DNA from: Bacteroidota bacterium
GTDB lineage: Bacteria > Bacteroidota > Bacteroidia > J057
Reading direction: 5' to 3'
DNA length: 6,770 nucleotides
Assembly: GCA_963169475.1 (NCBI GenBank)
Contig: CAUJFT010000264.1
Coordinates: 1 to 6,770 of the forward strand
Part shown: piece by piece, positions 1 through 5,905 of the stretch
Layout: each line of letters opens with the position of its first letter
Numbering within the stretch: position 1 is the stretch's first letter
Notes under the pieces: generated by a model
Database searches by the model: none
Told to the model about the DNA's origin: nothing
The model's input: only the letters and a program-made list of their open reading frames with translations
Program-made: the position numbers and the translations under genes

Positions 1-1016
1 TGAAACTGTGTTTGGTGTACGTTCCGCACAAAATCTTTGAGCCTTTCTTTGTTTTGAAGCTCCTCGAAATCCCGCTGACTTACCGCTAAATTATTAGAAA
101 GTTTATACCTTCTGTCATTTAATGAATATTCGTAGCTCAAATATCCTTCTATCCGTGCAAAACGGAATCCGGCTTTTTGTCTTGTAACTAGGTCTGTCTG
201 TTCAAACCATAAGTTATTAAATTCTGCTGCTGTAATGAGAAAGGGTACATAATTAAACCTTCTACGGGTAACTCCGAGCTGATTGTCTGACTCTATATAA
301 AAAAAACGCCACGGGTGGTATTGTACCCTAAAATTTGTTGTTAGCGTATCCGAAATGATTTTTTCTACAGAATTTTTTTTATAAGTATCCATCTCATTGC
401 TACCACCAGAAACGCCTACGGCAAGGGTAGCATTTTCTTCAAAGCCTTTTTCCCATGAAGATACAAAACTCAAGTTTCGCTGTCTGCGAGGGCGAATAAA
501 TTTTTCCCTATAAAATAATTTTGTTTGCATCTGGAGACCATCTTCCCATTGGTGGGCAATTTCTGCTTTTAATCCAGGACTAACCCCATGATTCAGCCTT
601 TGGTTCAAATAATCCCAACTATATCCTAATAAAGGAGTAAAAACAATATCCTTTTTCAAACGATACTCTATCCCTCCATAAATATTGTAGCGTTGGTTTT
701 TATTATGAAAAAATTGGTCGCTCTCTATCCAAGAAGCCGCACTAAGCTGCTTTGAGAACTGATAATACTGCCAGATTCGGTGAAATAAGGTTACTTGGAC
801 AAAGGGCGGCTTTAGTAAAGAATTATATAGGTTATCATGATTAGAGAAAATGGATATTTTATATTTCCCCTTTTCTTTTTTCCAGTTTATACCCCATTGC
901 GTAGAATAGGTAAAATTATTCTGACGGGTAAACCCAATTTTAAGAGGGGGAGTTTCTTGGGCAAAGCCCTTTGAAATTATAACCAGTCCTACAATCGTTA
1001 GTATGATGTATCTCAC
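1..1016 (-). CDS. Partial secreted protein, probable outer-membrane beta-barrel (N-terminal part)
   Basis: The minus strand is open without a stop from 1016 to the window edge, 338 codons, so the C-terminus lies outside. There is no ATG between the upstream in-frame stop (near 1143) and the mature protein. I chose the GTG at 1016 because it gives a clean signal peptide: MRYIILTIVGLVIISKGFA, with likely cleavage after Ala19 before QE. A TTG at 1025 is the alternative. The mature part is rich in Tyr, Phe, Trp, Asn and Gln, with many short alternating segments (for example YIESDNQLGV, LSYEYSLNDRRYKL), as in outer-membrane beta-barrels of Bacteroidota. I see no TonB-dependent receptor plug, no SusD features and no named family, so transport or surface function is inference. 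A terminator at 1146-1188 insulates it from the gene upstream, so it should have its own promoter. Coding is secure; start and function are not. Confidence 0.75.
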   Translation of the reverse strand, partial: MRYIILTIVGLVIISKGFAQETPPLKIGFTRQNNFTYSTQWGINWKKEKGKYKISIFSNHDNLYNSLLKPPFVQVTLFHRIWQYYQFSKQLSAASWIESDQFFHNKNQRYNIYGGIEYRLKKDIVFTPLLGYSWDYLNQRLNHGVSPGLKAEIAHQWEDGLQMQTKLFYREKFIRPRRQRNLSFVSSWEKGFEENATLAVGVSGGSNEMDTYKKNSVEKIISDTLTTNFRVQYHPWRFFYIESDNQLGVTRRRFNYVPFLITAAEFNNLWFEQTDLVTRQKAGFRFARIEGYLSYEYSLNDRRYKLSNNLAVSQRDFEELQNKERLKDFVRNVHQTQF

Positions 1017-1039
1017 CGTCGTCAATAAAGTTATAGGTG

Positions 1040-1107
1040 CAAATTTAGCTCTTTTTCCAAGGTGATAGGATAGTTTTACGATTTGCAATAAAGAAAGAAC
1101 AAATTTA
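1040..1107 (-). promoter_or_regulatory. Two candidate -7 elements for the beta-barrel gene
   Basis: The minus strand carries TAAATTTG twice, at 1107-1100 and at 1047-1040. Both match the Bacteroidota -7 consensus TAnnTTTG. Neither has a TTTG or TTG at the usual 19-21 bp upstream, so the assignment is weak. The nearer copy would leave a leader of about 15-20 nt before the GTG at 1016. The terminator just upstream makes an independent promoter somewhere in this gap likely. Confidence 0.3.
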
Positions 1108-1145
1108 CCTCTGGAAGTAAACCTAAGATAGGAACGATTCTACAT

Positions 1146-1188
1146 AAAAAGTCCTCCATTTAAACCAAAACCGGAATTAAATGGAGGA
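1146..1188 (-). terminator. Rho-independent terminator after the AHSA1-like gene
   Basis: TCCTCCATTTAA (1152-1163) and TTAAATGGAGGA (1177-1188) form a perfect 12-bp stem with a 13-nt loop. Read on the minus strand, the stem is followed by C and then five T (1150-1146). It lies 25 bp beyond the stop codon of the AHSA1-like gene and before the beta-barrel gene on the same strand, so it probably ends the upstream transcript. Confidence 0.8.
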
Positions 1189-1213
1189 AAGAAAGTCTAT
1201 AAAAACCCCTCTA

Positions 1214-1603
1214 TTAATTATCTGCCATGCTCTCCACCAAGTTTTTTAGTGGAGTAATATAATCCTCGTCCCAATGAAGGCTAATATTATACAAGGACTT
1301 GTCGGGTATTCCGTTATGCAAAAGGTGAAGAATGGTTTTATCACCCTCTTCTTTGAGCGTAAAAATTACTTTTGAGGGCTTATCCCAATTTTCTTCCTGC
1401 CACTTTTGTACAATCCTGTCCGGAGAAATCTCTACATTAACACCATAGACAGACCCTCCCCACAAAGAAAAATCTCCTCCAGGATTCAAGTCCATCTCTA
1501 CCTCAGCACCCGTCCATGCTGCTAACAAATCAAGTTGTGTTAGGGCTTCAAACACTCTTTTTTTAGGGGCAAGTATTTCGTATTCTTTAATTAATGCTTT
1601 CAT
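1214..1603 (-). CDS. AHSA1/SRPBCC-domain protein
   Basis: This is a 129-residue protein from an ATG at 1603, the usual length for stand-alone AHSA1-like (START/Bet v1 superfamily, SRPBCC) proteins. The family hallmarks visible are the N-terminal strand followed by the helix APKKRVFEALT (12-22), the aromatic turn LAAWTGAEVEMDLNPGGDFSLWGG (27-50, central LNPGG at 39-43), the core strands SPDRIVQKW (60-68) and KVIFTLKEEGDKTILHLLHNGIP (78-100), and a long C-terminal helix starting near HWDEDYITPLKNLVE (110-124). The fold makes a hydrophobic cavity. The domain is named for an Hsp90 co-chaperone, but most bacterial members have no known ligand, so none is assigned. No signal peptide is present, so it should be cytoplasmic. 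The start is only about 22 bp from a palindrome that could regulate it, and a strong terminator follows. Family call is good; function unknown. Confidence 0.85.
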   Translation of the reverse strand: MKALIKEYEILAPKKRVFEALTQLDLLAAWTGAEVEMDLNPGGDFSLWGGSVYGVNVEISPDRIVQKWQEENWDKPSKVIFTLKEEGDKTILHLLHNGIPDKSLYNISLHWDEDYITPLKNLVESMADN

Positions 1604-1624
1604 AAGTTTATCAACAATAGTACA

Positions 1625-1650
1625 GTTTAGATTTTCATCTATATCTAAAC
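1625..1650. promoter_or_regulatory. Palindrome upstream of the AHSA1-like gene (possible operator or leader hairpin)
   Basis: GTTTAGAT (1625-1632) and ATCTAAAC (1643-1650) are perfect inverted arms separated by 10 bp. The element starts 21 bp before the ATG at 1603. It has no T-tract and does not follow the rhomboid stop closely (88 bp away), so it looks less like a terminator than like a repressor site or a 5' leader stem. No exact TAnnTTTG promoter element was found in this 134-bp gap, so its position relative to a promoter is unknown. Confidence 0.4.
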
Positions 1651-1737
1651 GAAAAAGGTCGAAATAAGTTGAGTTTTTATTTAAATTTTAATATCTTTTT
1701 AACCTTTTGTATCTATTTTTTTATATAAGAAATACTA

Positions 1738-2421
1738 TTAACTCTCTTCCTCCGGATAGGTAAACCCTTCGGGAGGGGGAAATTGTTTTTTGTAGTCCCA
1801 AATTCCAGAATCGGGTAAATCATCGCGGATTTCCCAATCATATTGGGGTGGGATTGGCGTATTTTTGCGATAAAAAAAAGCCAATATTATTCCGGAAACA
1901 GCTCCAAACCAATGAGACTCCCACGAGATTTCAGGGACTAAGGGCAAAAGCCCCCATACCATTCCGCCATAAAATAAGGACACAAACATGGCTATTTGAA
2001 GAGCTATTCTGTCTTTCCGAAAGTGTATCATACCAAGTAAAAAAAGGAAAAACGCCATTCCGTACACCACCCCGCTCGCGCCTATATGATAACTCTCCCT
2101 CGCCCCAAGCCATACCCAAAATCCGGAAAGTAGGGCAACAAAAAGCATACTTTTATAAAATATCTTTCGATAATAGACAGCTCCAATCATTCCAAACACA
2201 AACAAAGGGATAAGATTAGAAAACAAATGCTCCCACGAACCATGCACAAATGGGCTTGTTAGTATTCCGAAAAGTCCATGAATCGTTCGGGGATATACCC
2301 CAAGAAAAGTTAATTCATATCCAAGACCTGTGCTAAGCGCATGGACACCCAATAAAAACGCGCTAATTAATGTCCAAATAATGAGAGGAAAACGAATTTC
2401 CTGGAAAATATTTTTTATCAA
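1738..2421 (-). CDS. Rhomboid-family intramembrane serine protease
   Basis: This 227-residue polytopic membrane protein cleaves transmembrane substrates within the lipid bilayer. The rhomboid core is clear: the HGSWEHLFSN motif in TM2 (60-69, with H60, H65 and the oxyanion Asn69), the catalytic serine in GASG (114-117, Ser116), and the partner histidine in ESHWFGAVSG (His170). TM1 is about 13-30, with further helices at about 70-83, 91-107, 115-133, 140-161 and 169-184, a compact six-helix core as in bacterial rhomboids. A charged, proline-rich tail follows (about 186-227, PPQYDWEIRDD and a final PEEES). The start is a TTG at 2421; no ATG exists between the upstream in-frame TAA and residue 78, and TM1 would be lost without it. 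It is divergent from the Crp/Fnr gene across 65 bp. Substrate is unknown. All catalytic residues are present, so an active protease is likely. Confidence 0.93.
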   Translation of the reverse strand: MIKNIFQEIRFPLIIWTLISAFLLGVHALSTGLGYELTFLGVYPRTIHGLFGILTSPFVHGSWEHLFSNLIPLFVFGMIGAVYYRKIFYKSMLFVALLSGFWVWLGARESYHIGASGVVYGMAFFLFLLGMIHFRKDRIALQIAMFVSLFYGGMVWGLLPLVPEISWESHWFGAVSGIILAFFYRKNTPIPPQYDWEIRDDLPDSGIWDYKKQFPPPEGFTYPEEES

Positions 2422-2486
2422 TTTAACAATTTTTTATATATTCGCCGTTAGTTATACGAATTTTTTAATTTAATGGTTATTTAAAT

Positions 2487-3092
2487 ATGAATCTTACATC
2501 TGGTTATTCCAATCTAAAAAATATATTTTCACATAAGGGAGGATTAGATGAGTCGGTTATCATCCAACTTATGGGGGCGTTTAAAATTCATAAAAAACTG
2601 AAAAGGAATGAATTTCTCATCAAACCCGGAGAAGTAGAGGAGTGTCTTTACTTTATTCTTGGCGGCACGTTGCGGCTATATTGGGTAAAAGGGGAGGAAG
2701 AATTTTGCTACAATTTTGGGTATCCGCTTACCTTTGTCTCTGCTTATATCTCTTTCCTAAGTGGGAAGCCCTGCGAAACTTATATAAGGGCAATTACAGA
2801 TAGTGAGCTAATAGGGATTCATAAAAAAGATTTTTATGACCTCGTAGAAAAAATTCCTCAAGTGGAAAAAATATGGAGAATCTTTACCGAAGATGCCTTG
2901 TGCGAGAGAATGGAACGGGAAATGGAGATACTAATGCTTACGCCTGAAGAGAGGTTTAACAAATGTATGGAAAAAACACCTTATCTTTTTCAGCTAATTC
3001 CTCAAAAATACCTTTCCTCCTATCTGGGAATGAAGCCGGAAACCCTTAGCCGGATTAAGCGTATCTATGTAGAAAAAATGAGGAATAAATAA
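2487..3092 (+). CDS. Crp/Fnr-family transcriptional regulator
   Basis: This 201-residue regulator starts at the ATG at 2487. Residues 22-125 form a cyclic-nucleotide-binding-type beta-roll (IKPGEVEECLYFILGGTLRLYW at about 45-66 is the typical strand-turn-strand), 126-155 the dimer helix, and the C-terminus a winged helix with the recognition motif IPQKYLSSYLGMKPETLSRI (171-190), highly typical of the many Crp-like regulators in Bacteroidota. The classical cAMP phosphate-binding cassette (FGExALL...RxA) is not recognisable; the matching region reads FLSGKPCETYIRAITDSEL (90-108). There are no Fnr-type cysteine clusters for an iron-sulfur centre, although C53, C74, C96, C139 and C160 occur singly. 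The ligand is therefore unknown. It may control the divergent rhomboid or distant genes. The stop is 6 bp from the stop of the opposing PPK2 gene, with no terminator visible between them. Confidence 0.9.
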   Translation: MNLTSGYSNLKNIFSHKGGLDESVIIQLMGAFKIHKKLKRNEFLIKPGEVEECLYFILGGTLRLYWVKGEEEFCYNFGYPLTFVSAYISFLSGKPCETYIRAITDSELIGIHKKDFYDLVEKIPQVEKIWRIFTEDALCERMEREMEILMLTPEERFNKCMEKTPYLFQLIPQKYLSSYLGMKPETLSRIKRIYVEKMRNK

Positions 3093-3098
3093 AAATTC

Positions 3099-3980
3099 TC
3101 AAATTTCTTTTTCAAGCATTTCCTTATACTTCATCAATTCAGTCATTCGTACCTCATCTATCTCCGGAAAACTCATTTGCATTGCAGACATTGCGTTTAC
3201 TAAAATCGCCGAAACTATCAGGCGAGCGTTCTTTTTATCGTCTGCCGGTACTACAAACCAAGGGGCTTCAGGCGTAGCGGTTTGGTTAATCATGGTTTCG
3301 TATGCTTCCATATAATCCCCCCAATACTCTCGCTCTTTCAGGTCGGCTTCCGAAAACTTCCAATTCTTTGCCGGCTCCGTTAGCCGCTCAAGGAAACGCG
3401 CTGCCTGCTCTTGTTTGGACACATTTAAAAAGATTTTTACTATCCGTATTCCATTCCTATGAAGATACTTTTCAAACGCCCGAATATCTTCATAGCGATG
3501 CTCCCATACTTGCGCCGTATTTTGTTTCAATTCCTCCGGAATGTGTTGATATTCCTTCAAAATTTCGGGGTGTACCCTTACCACTAATACTTCCTCGTAA
3601 TAAGAACGATTAAAAACCCCAATTCTCCCGCGTTGAGGTAGCCTAAGCGTAGTCCTCCACATAAAATCATGGGAAAGTTCTTCTTCGGAAGGCTTTTTAA
3701 ACGAAAAAATATCTACTCCCATAGGGTTTACTCCGGAAAGGACATGTTTGATGGTACCATCTTTTCCCGCAGCATCCATTGCCTGAAGTATTACAAGCAA
3801 CCCGTAGCGGTCATGGGCATACATCATGCTCTGAAGGGTATCTAACTTTTTTACATTCGCAGACAACATGGACTCATAACCGGATTTGTCTTCATAGAAA
3901 TCAGAAATTTTATGCTTTTCTTTCTGAATAGAAAACTGCTTTTTTCCATTATACAAAAATTTATTAATCGGAATTTCCAT
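3099..3980 (-). CDS. ppk2: Polyphosphate kinase 2 family protein (PPK2, nucleotide phosphorylating)
   Basis: This cytosolic enzyme transfers phosphate between polyphosphate and nucleotides, in the class that favours making ADP/ATP from AMP/ADP. The ATG at 3980 gives 293 residues, the usual size; the frame is open to a TTG at 4043 but that would overlap the gene upstream by 38 bp and adds an unrelated 21-residue leader. The Walker A-type loop is AMDAAGKDGT (67-76, D69, K73), the Walker B region is RIGVFNRSYYEEVLVVRVHPE (119-139, with catalytic-type NRSYYEE), and the lid and tail motifs are NVSKQEQAARFLER (186-199) and KNWKFSEADLKEREYWGDYMEAYE (205-228). This set fits PPK2 class III best, but the class rests on motif resemblance. 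It is the last gene of a TM2-protein / small-membrane-protein / PPK2 run, 25 bp after the previous stop, so probably co-transcribed. It is convergent with the Crp/Fnr gene. Its role is nucleotide salvage or energy supply from polyP. Confidence 0.93.
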   Translation of the reverse strand: MEIPINKFLYNGKKQFSIQKEKHKISDFYEDKSGYESMLSANVKKLDTLQSMMYAHDRYGLLVILQAMDAAGKDGTIKHVLSGVNPMGVDIFSFKKPSEEELSHDFMWRTTLRLPQRGRIGVFNRSYYEEVLVVRVHPEILKEYQHIPEELKQNTAQVWEHRYEDIRAFEKYLHRNGIRIVKIFLNVSKQEQAARFLERLTEPAKNWKFSEADLKEREYWGDYMEAYETMINQTATPEAPWFVVPADDKKNARLIVSAILVNAMSAMQMSFPEIDEVRMTELMKYKEMLEKEI

Positions 3981-4005
3981 TTTATTAATAATAATTAAAC
4001 TATCA

Positions 4006-4413
4006 CTAAAAATCTCTTGCGGCTTGAATAAACCACAATACAAAAAATATCACCCCAATAAGTACAAGTACATACGAACCCATTTCTAAGATTTCAGCAA
4101 AGCCCCCCGACCTAAATACGGTTCTTTGGAATATTTTTAACAGAATCCCACCAATAATACAACCTGCCGCAATATAAAGATTAGAGTTTACCATTAATAG
4201 GCTTTTGAATACATGGACGAGGGAAGATTTTACCGCCTTCAAAGCAAGGGAAAGAAAGGATACTTGCTCCGAAATGGGAGGGGTATTTCCCACTTTTTCT
4301 GGTTGCTCTAAGGCGAGTATCGTTTTAGTATTTGGGGTGGTGCCAAAGGCAGTAATGGATAATGCCATAAACATTAAAGTACATATCGTTACGAAGAAGA
4401 ATTTTAATCTCAT
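4006..4413 (-). CDS. Small secretory-pathway membrane protein, unrecognised
   Basis: A 135-residue protein from the ATG at 4413 (a TTG immediately before it at 4416 is less likely). I do not recognise a family. Residues 1-24 form a signal-peptide-like segment (MRLKFFFVTICTLMFMALSITAFG) that could be cleaved or anchored. About 30-60 is a polar linker, then an amphipathic stretch at 56-73. Hydrophobic segments follow at about 79-94 (IAAGCIIGGILLKIF) and 113-131 (SYVLVLIGVIFFVLWFIQAA), ending with a short charged AARDF tail. It begins 18 bp after the TM2 gene stop and ends 25 bp before the PPK2 start, so it appears to be the middle cistron of that unit. The small size and membrane character resemble the TM2 proteins around it, but the TM2 signature (G-HR-Y-GG) is absent. 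Coding potential is good because of the tight spacing and signal peptide; function is unknown. Confidence 0.75.
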   Translation of the reverse strand: MRLKFFFVTICTLMFMALSITAFGTTPNTKTILALEQPEKVGNTPPISEQVSFLSLALKAVKSSLVHVFKSLLMVNSNLYIAAGCIIGGILLKIFQRTVFRSGGFAEILEMGSYVLVLIGVIFFVLWFIQAARDF

Positions 4414-4431
4414 CAAGTTAATTGTTAGTTG

Positions 4432-4788
4432 TTACATAAAACCAAAAGCCGCCAAGAACTTGCTATTTCCGCGATAATGTTCGGGTTCAAGCAATATTCT
4501 AAAAAAGTCCATTAATGGCAATAACCCGAAAAATCCTCCAAGGCTTACGATATAGCCCACTATCAGCCAATAACTACCTCCCATAAGTACCCGATGAATC
4601 CCTAAATAAGGGAGAAGAAATAATACAACTAATGCTAAAATTGAGGTTATATCGTGTTTCTTAGGGTTAGTATCGGGAGGGCTTGCTACAACCCAATCTT
4701 CCGGTATAGCCGGAAGTGGAGCCTGAATAGCAAAAGCTGGTGCCGTAGTACTCGCAAGAAGAAGGATAAATACAAGGTATTTGAACAT
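4432..4788 (-). CDS. TM2-domain membrane protein with signal peptide (paralogue 2)
   Basis: This is a 118-residue protein. Residues 1-20 form a signal peptide (MFKYLVFILLLASTTAPAFA, likely cut before IQAP), 21-45 a Pro-rich polar linker, and 46-101 a TM2 domain: helix about 48-64, the short turn with GIHRVLMGG (63-71, H65, R66, GG at 70-71), helix about 73-92 and the conserved Asp in PLMDFFRI (D94). A short C-terminal tail ends in EHYRGNSKFLAAFGFM. The domain is widespread in bacteria and eukaryotes, but its bacterial function is unknown. It starts at the ATG at 4788, 18 bp before the next cistron's ATG, so it heads a probable three-gene unit with the small membrane protein and PPK2. It is a diverged paralogue of the TM2 protein encoded just upstream at 4912-5346; compare ITSIL/ITAIL, GIHRVLMGG/GLHRVYLGG and GNSKFLAAFGF/GNDKLLACLDAF. 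Confidence 0.85.
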   Translation of the reverse strand: MFKYLVFILLLASTTAPAFAIQAPLPAIPEDWVVASPPDTNPKKHDITSILALVVLFLLPYLGIHRVLMGGSYWLIVGYIVSLGGFFGLLPLMDFFRILLEPEHYRGNSKFLAAFGFM

Positions 4789-4813
4789 AAGAACAAAGGT
4801 AAATATTTCCTGA

Positions 4814-4821
4814 CAAAGATA
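4814..4821 (-). promoter_or_regulatory. Candidate -7 element for the TM2-membrane protein-PPK2 unit
   Basis: The minus strand carries TATCTTTG (4821-4814), an exact match to the Bacteroidota -7 consensus TAnnTTTG, 25 bp before the ATG at 4788. No TTG or TTTG sits at the usual distance upstream. A second match, TACCTTTG at 4801-4794, is too close to the start codon (5 bp) to serve it. The element lies immediately beyond the terminator of the upstream gene, which is where a promoter should be. Confidence 0.45.
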
Positions 4822-4850
4822 AAAATATTTTCAATTTCTATCTTTTTTAC

Positions 4851-4889
4851 AAAAAAAACAAATGCCGCTATTTTTCAATAGCAGCATTT
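4851..4889 (-). terminator. Rho-independent terminator after the first TM2 gene
   Basis: AAATGCCGCTATT (4860-4872) and AATAGCAGCATTT (4877-4889) pair over 13 positions with a 4-nt loop; the one imperfect pair is a G-U wobble in the minus-strand transcript. The stem is followed on the minus strand by G and eight T (4858-4851). It lies 22 bp beyond the stop of the TM2 gene at 4912 and separates it from the TM2 gene downstream, so the two paralogues are independent units. Confidence 0.85.
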
Positions 4890-4911
4890 ACAATTTTTGT
4901 TATTTTGTAAA

Positions 4912-5346
4912 TTAATTAAATGCGTCTAAGCAAGCTAGTAGCTTATCGTTTCCTTCAAAAGGACCTGTACCCGCAACAATCAGTGCAATCAAATCAATTA
5001 GGACTAGTATCCCGCCTAGCCCAAATAGACAAGAAAGAAGGAAGTAAAAAAGAACTAATTTACCAGAACCACCCAAATAAACTCTATGAAGCCCTAACCA
5101 CCCCAAAAAGAAGCAAAGCAAGATGGCGGTAATCTGGCTATTGCCGCCCATAGCCTTTATGGGTTTGGAAACAGCCTTTACCACTTTTTGGGCAAACTTC
5201 TCTACTTTCGTTTCTTTGGTTACCGTAGTAACTTTCTTAACGGGTTCAAATTTAGGGGCGGGACCTCCTGCATAACCCGCAGAAGCAGGCTGAACTAAAA
5301 ATACCAATAATAAAAGAGGCATCAATAAAGCGATCACTTTTTTCAT
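4912..5346 (-). CDS. TM2-domain membrane protein with signal peptide (paralogue 1)
   Basis: A 144-residue protein. Residues 1-23 are a signal peptide (MKKVIALLMPLLLLVFLVQPASA, cleavage likely before GYAGG). Residues 24-68 form a basic Lys/Thr/Val linker (PVKKVTTVTKETKVEKFAQK), likely in the periplasm. Residues 70-126 form the TM2 domain: helix 72-86, turn LGLHRVYLGG (84-93, H87, R88, Y90, G92-G93), helix about 95-117 and Asp118 in LIDLIALIVAG. The tail GPFEGNDKLLACLDAFN resembles its paralogue downstream. Signal peptide plus TM2 is an arrangement common in Bacteroidota; the function is unknown. The start ATG at 5346 gives a good signal peptide. It has a good promoter (5409-5439) and its own terminator (4851-4889), so it is a monocistronic unit. 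No catalytic site is visible; a structural or interaction role is only a guess. Confidence 0.88.
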   Translation of the reverse strand: MKKVIALLMPLLLLVFLVQPASAGYAGGPAPKFEPVKKVTTVTKETKVEKFAQKVVKAVSKPIKAMGGNSQITAILLCFFLGWLGLHRVYLGGSGKLVLFYFLLSCLFGLGGILVLIDLIALIVAGTGPFEGNDKLLACLDAFN

Positions 5347-5408
5347 AAATAATTAGAATTTAGAATTTTTAGTGTGAAAAATTTAATTAACAAGTATAAT
5401 ATCGGAAG

Positions 5409-5439
5409 CAAATCTAATTGGTTTTTCTTACAAAAACAA
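5409..5439 (-). promoter_or_regulatory. Bacteroidota-type promoter of the first TM2 gene
   Basis: TTG (5439-5437) followed after 20 bp by TAGATTTG (5416-5409) on the minus strand fits the Bacteroidota sigma pattern TTG/TTTG at -33 and TAnnTTTG at -7. Transcription would start near 5402 and give an AT-rich leader of about 55 nt before the ATG at 5346. Confidence 0.65.
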
Positions 5440-5599
5440 GTTTTCTCAAAAAATATTTAAATTAAAGATGCAGTACGTTGTGTTTTTGGGGAGTTCTTCC
5501 GCGCTAAGATGAAAAAGAAGTATGGTTATCTAAATGGAGAAAAAGGTATTTAATTGTGTTCTTTGTTTTCACATAAAATAGTGGAAATTTTAAAATAAT

Positions 5600-5630
5600 T
5601 TTGTAGGAATTAAAAAACAATCTATATTTG
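5600..5630 (+). promoter_or_regulatory. Bacteroidota-type promoter of the Hc1 gene
   Basis: TTTG (5600-5603) followed after exactly 19 bp by TATATTTG (5623-5630) on the plus strand matches the full Bacteroidota promoter consensus. This is the strongest promoter match in the window. A start near 5637 leaves a leader of about 18 nt before the ATG at 5655. Confidence 0.75.
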
Positions 5631-5654
5631 AGGACATTATATAAATTTTAGCCT

Positions 5655-5831
5655 ATGAATAAGTTCAACGAAATCAAAGCAGTTCTTGCATCTATTGAAG
5701 AAGATGCTGAAAAATTCTTTGTAAAGGGGAATAAAGCGGCAGGGACACGCCTTAGAAGCGGTCTCCAGAAAATTAAAACCCTTGCACAAGAAATTCGTTC
5801 TGAAGTACAAGAACAAAAAAACAAAGATTAA
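5655..5831 (+). CDS. Histone H1-like Hc1 protein (short, 58 residues)
   Basis: The plus strand reads MNKFNEIKAV at the start and QEQKNKD at the end, 58 residues, ATG at 5655 and TAA at 5829-5831. This is a typical length for Bacteroidota Hc1-family proteins (related to the Chlamydia nucleoid protein Hc1). Recognisable features are the N-terminal helix with MNKFNEIKAVLASIEEDAEKF (1-21), the central GNKAAGTRLRSGLQKIKTL (25-43) and a helix AQEIRSEVQEQK (44-55). It is rich in Lys, Arg and Glu, all alpha and without a signal peptide, so it should be cytoplasmic and associated with the nucleoid. DNA binding is inferred from the family; many short Bacteroidota members are untested. It has its own consensus promoter and a terminator, so it is likely monocistronic and well expressed. 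Its 3' end converges on the YkuD gene, 37 bp between stops. Confidence 0.9.
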   Translation: MNKFNEIKAVLASIEEDAEKFFVKGNKAAGTRLRSGLQKIKTLAQEIRSEVQEQKNKD

Positions 5832-5859
5832 TTAGCTTCTTTTCTCCGAAGGAACTACA

Positions 5860-5905
5860 CCTTTTCTGTTATCTAACAGGAGAGGTTTTTAGTTTTTGTT
5901 TTTTT
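5860..5905 (+). terminator. Rho-independent terminator of the Hc1 gene, inside the 3' end of the YkuD gene
   Basis: CCTTTTCTGTT (5860-5870) and AACAGGAGAGG (5875-5885) form an 11-bp stem in the plus-strand RNA (two U-G wobbles, loop ATCT). It is followed by TTTTT and then a long T-rich run to about 5905. It begins 28 bp after the Hc1 stop codon. The opposite strand of the same bases encodes the last residues of the YkuD protein (stop at 5869-5871), so the terminator and that coding end are superposed. Confidence 0.75.

Larger units (their letters stand above)
5347..5654. other. 308-bp divergent intergenic region
   Basis: This gap separates the divergent TM2 gene and the Hc1 gene. It holds one promoter for each (5409-5439 minus and 5600-5630 plus). 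Between them (about 5460-5590) I see nothing that I can assign. Two overlapping tiny frames on the plus strand (5468-5512 and 5509-5553, 14 codons each) are too short to support. No inverted repeat of note was found. Confidence 0.6.

Noticed and set aside
1848..2213. 121-codon plus-strand frame opposite the rhomboid
   Set aside because: It is antisense to a protein with all rhomboid motifs, and its translation has no domain or signal; it is a coding shadow.
2440..2461. Inverted repeat ATTCG ... CGAAT in the rhomboid/Crp divergent gap
   Set aside because: The arms are only 5 bp, 12 bp apart, and such repeats occur by chance in AT-rich DNA. It could be an operator but the evidence is too weak.
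3302..3613. 103-codon plus-strand frame opposite PPK2
   Set aside because: It lies wholly within the well-supported PPK2 gene on the other strand and has no recognisable features.
3981..4043. N-terminal extension of PPK2 to a TTG at 4043
   Set aside because: It overlaps the upstream gene by 38 bp and adds an unrelated leader; the ATG at 3980 gives the normal family length.
5468..5553. Two tiny overlapping plus-strand frames (14 codons each) before the Hc1 gene
   Set aside because: They are very short, not like any leader peptide I know, and lie upstream of the Hc1 promoter.
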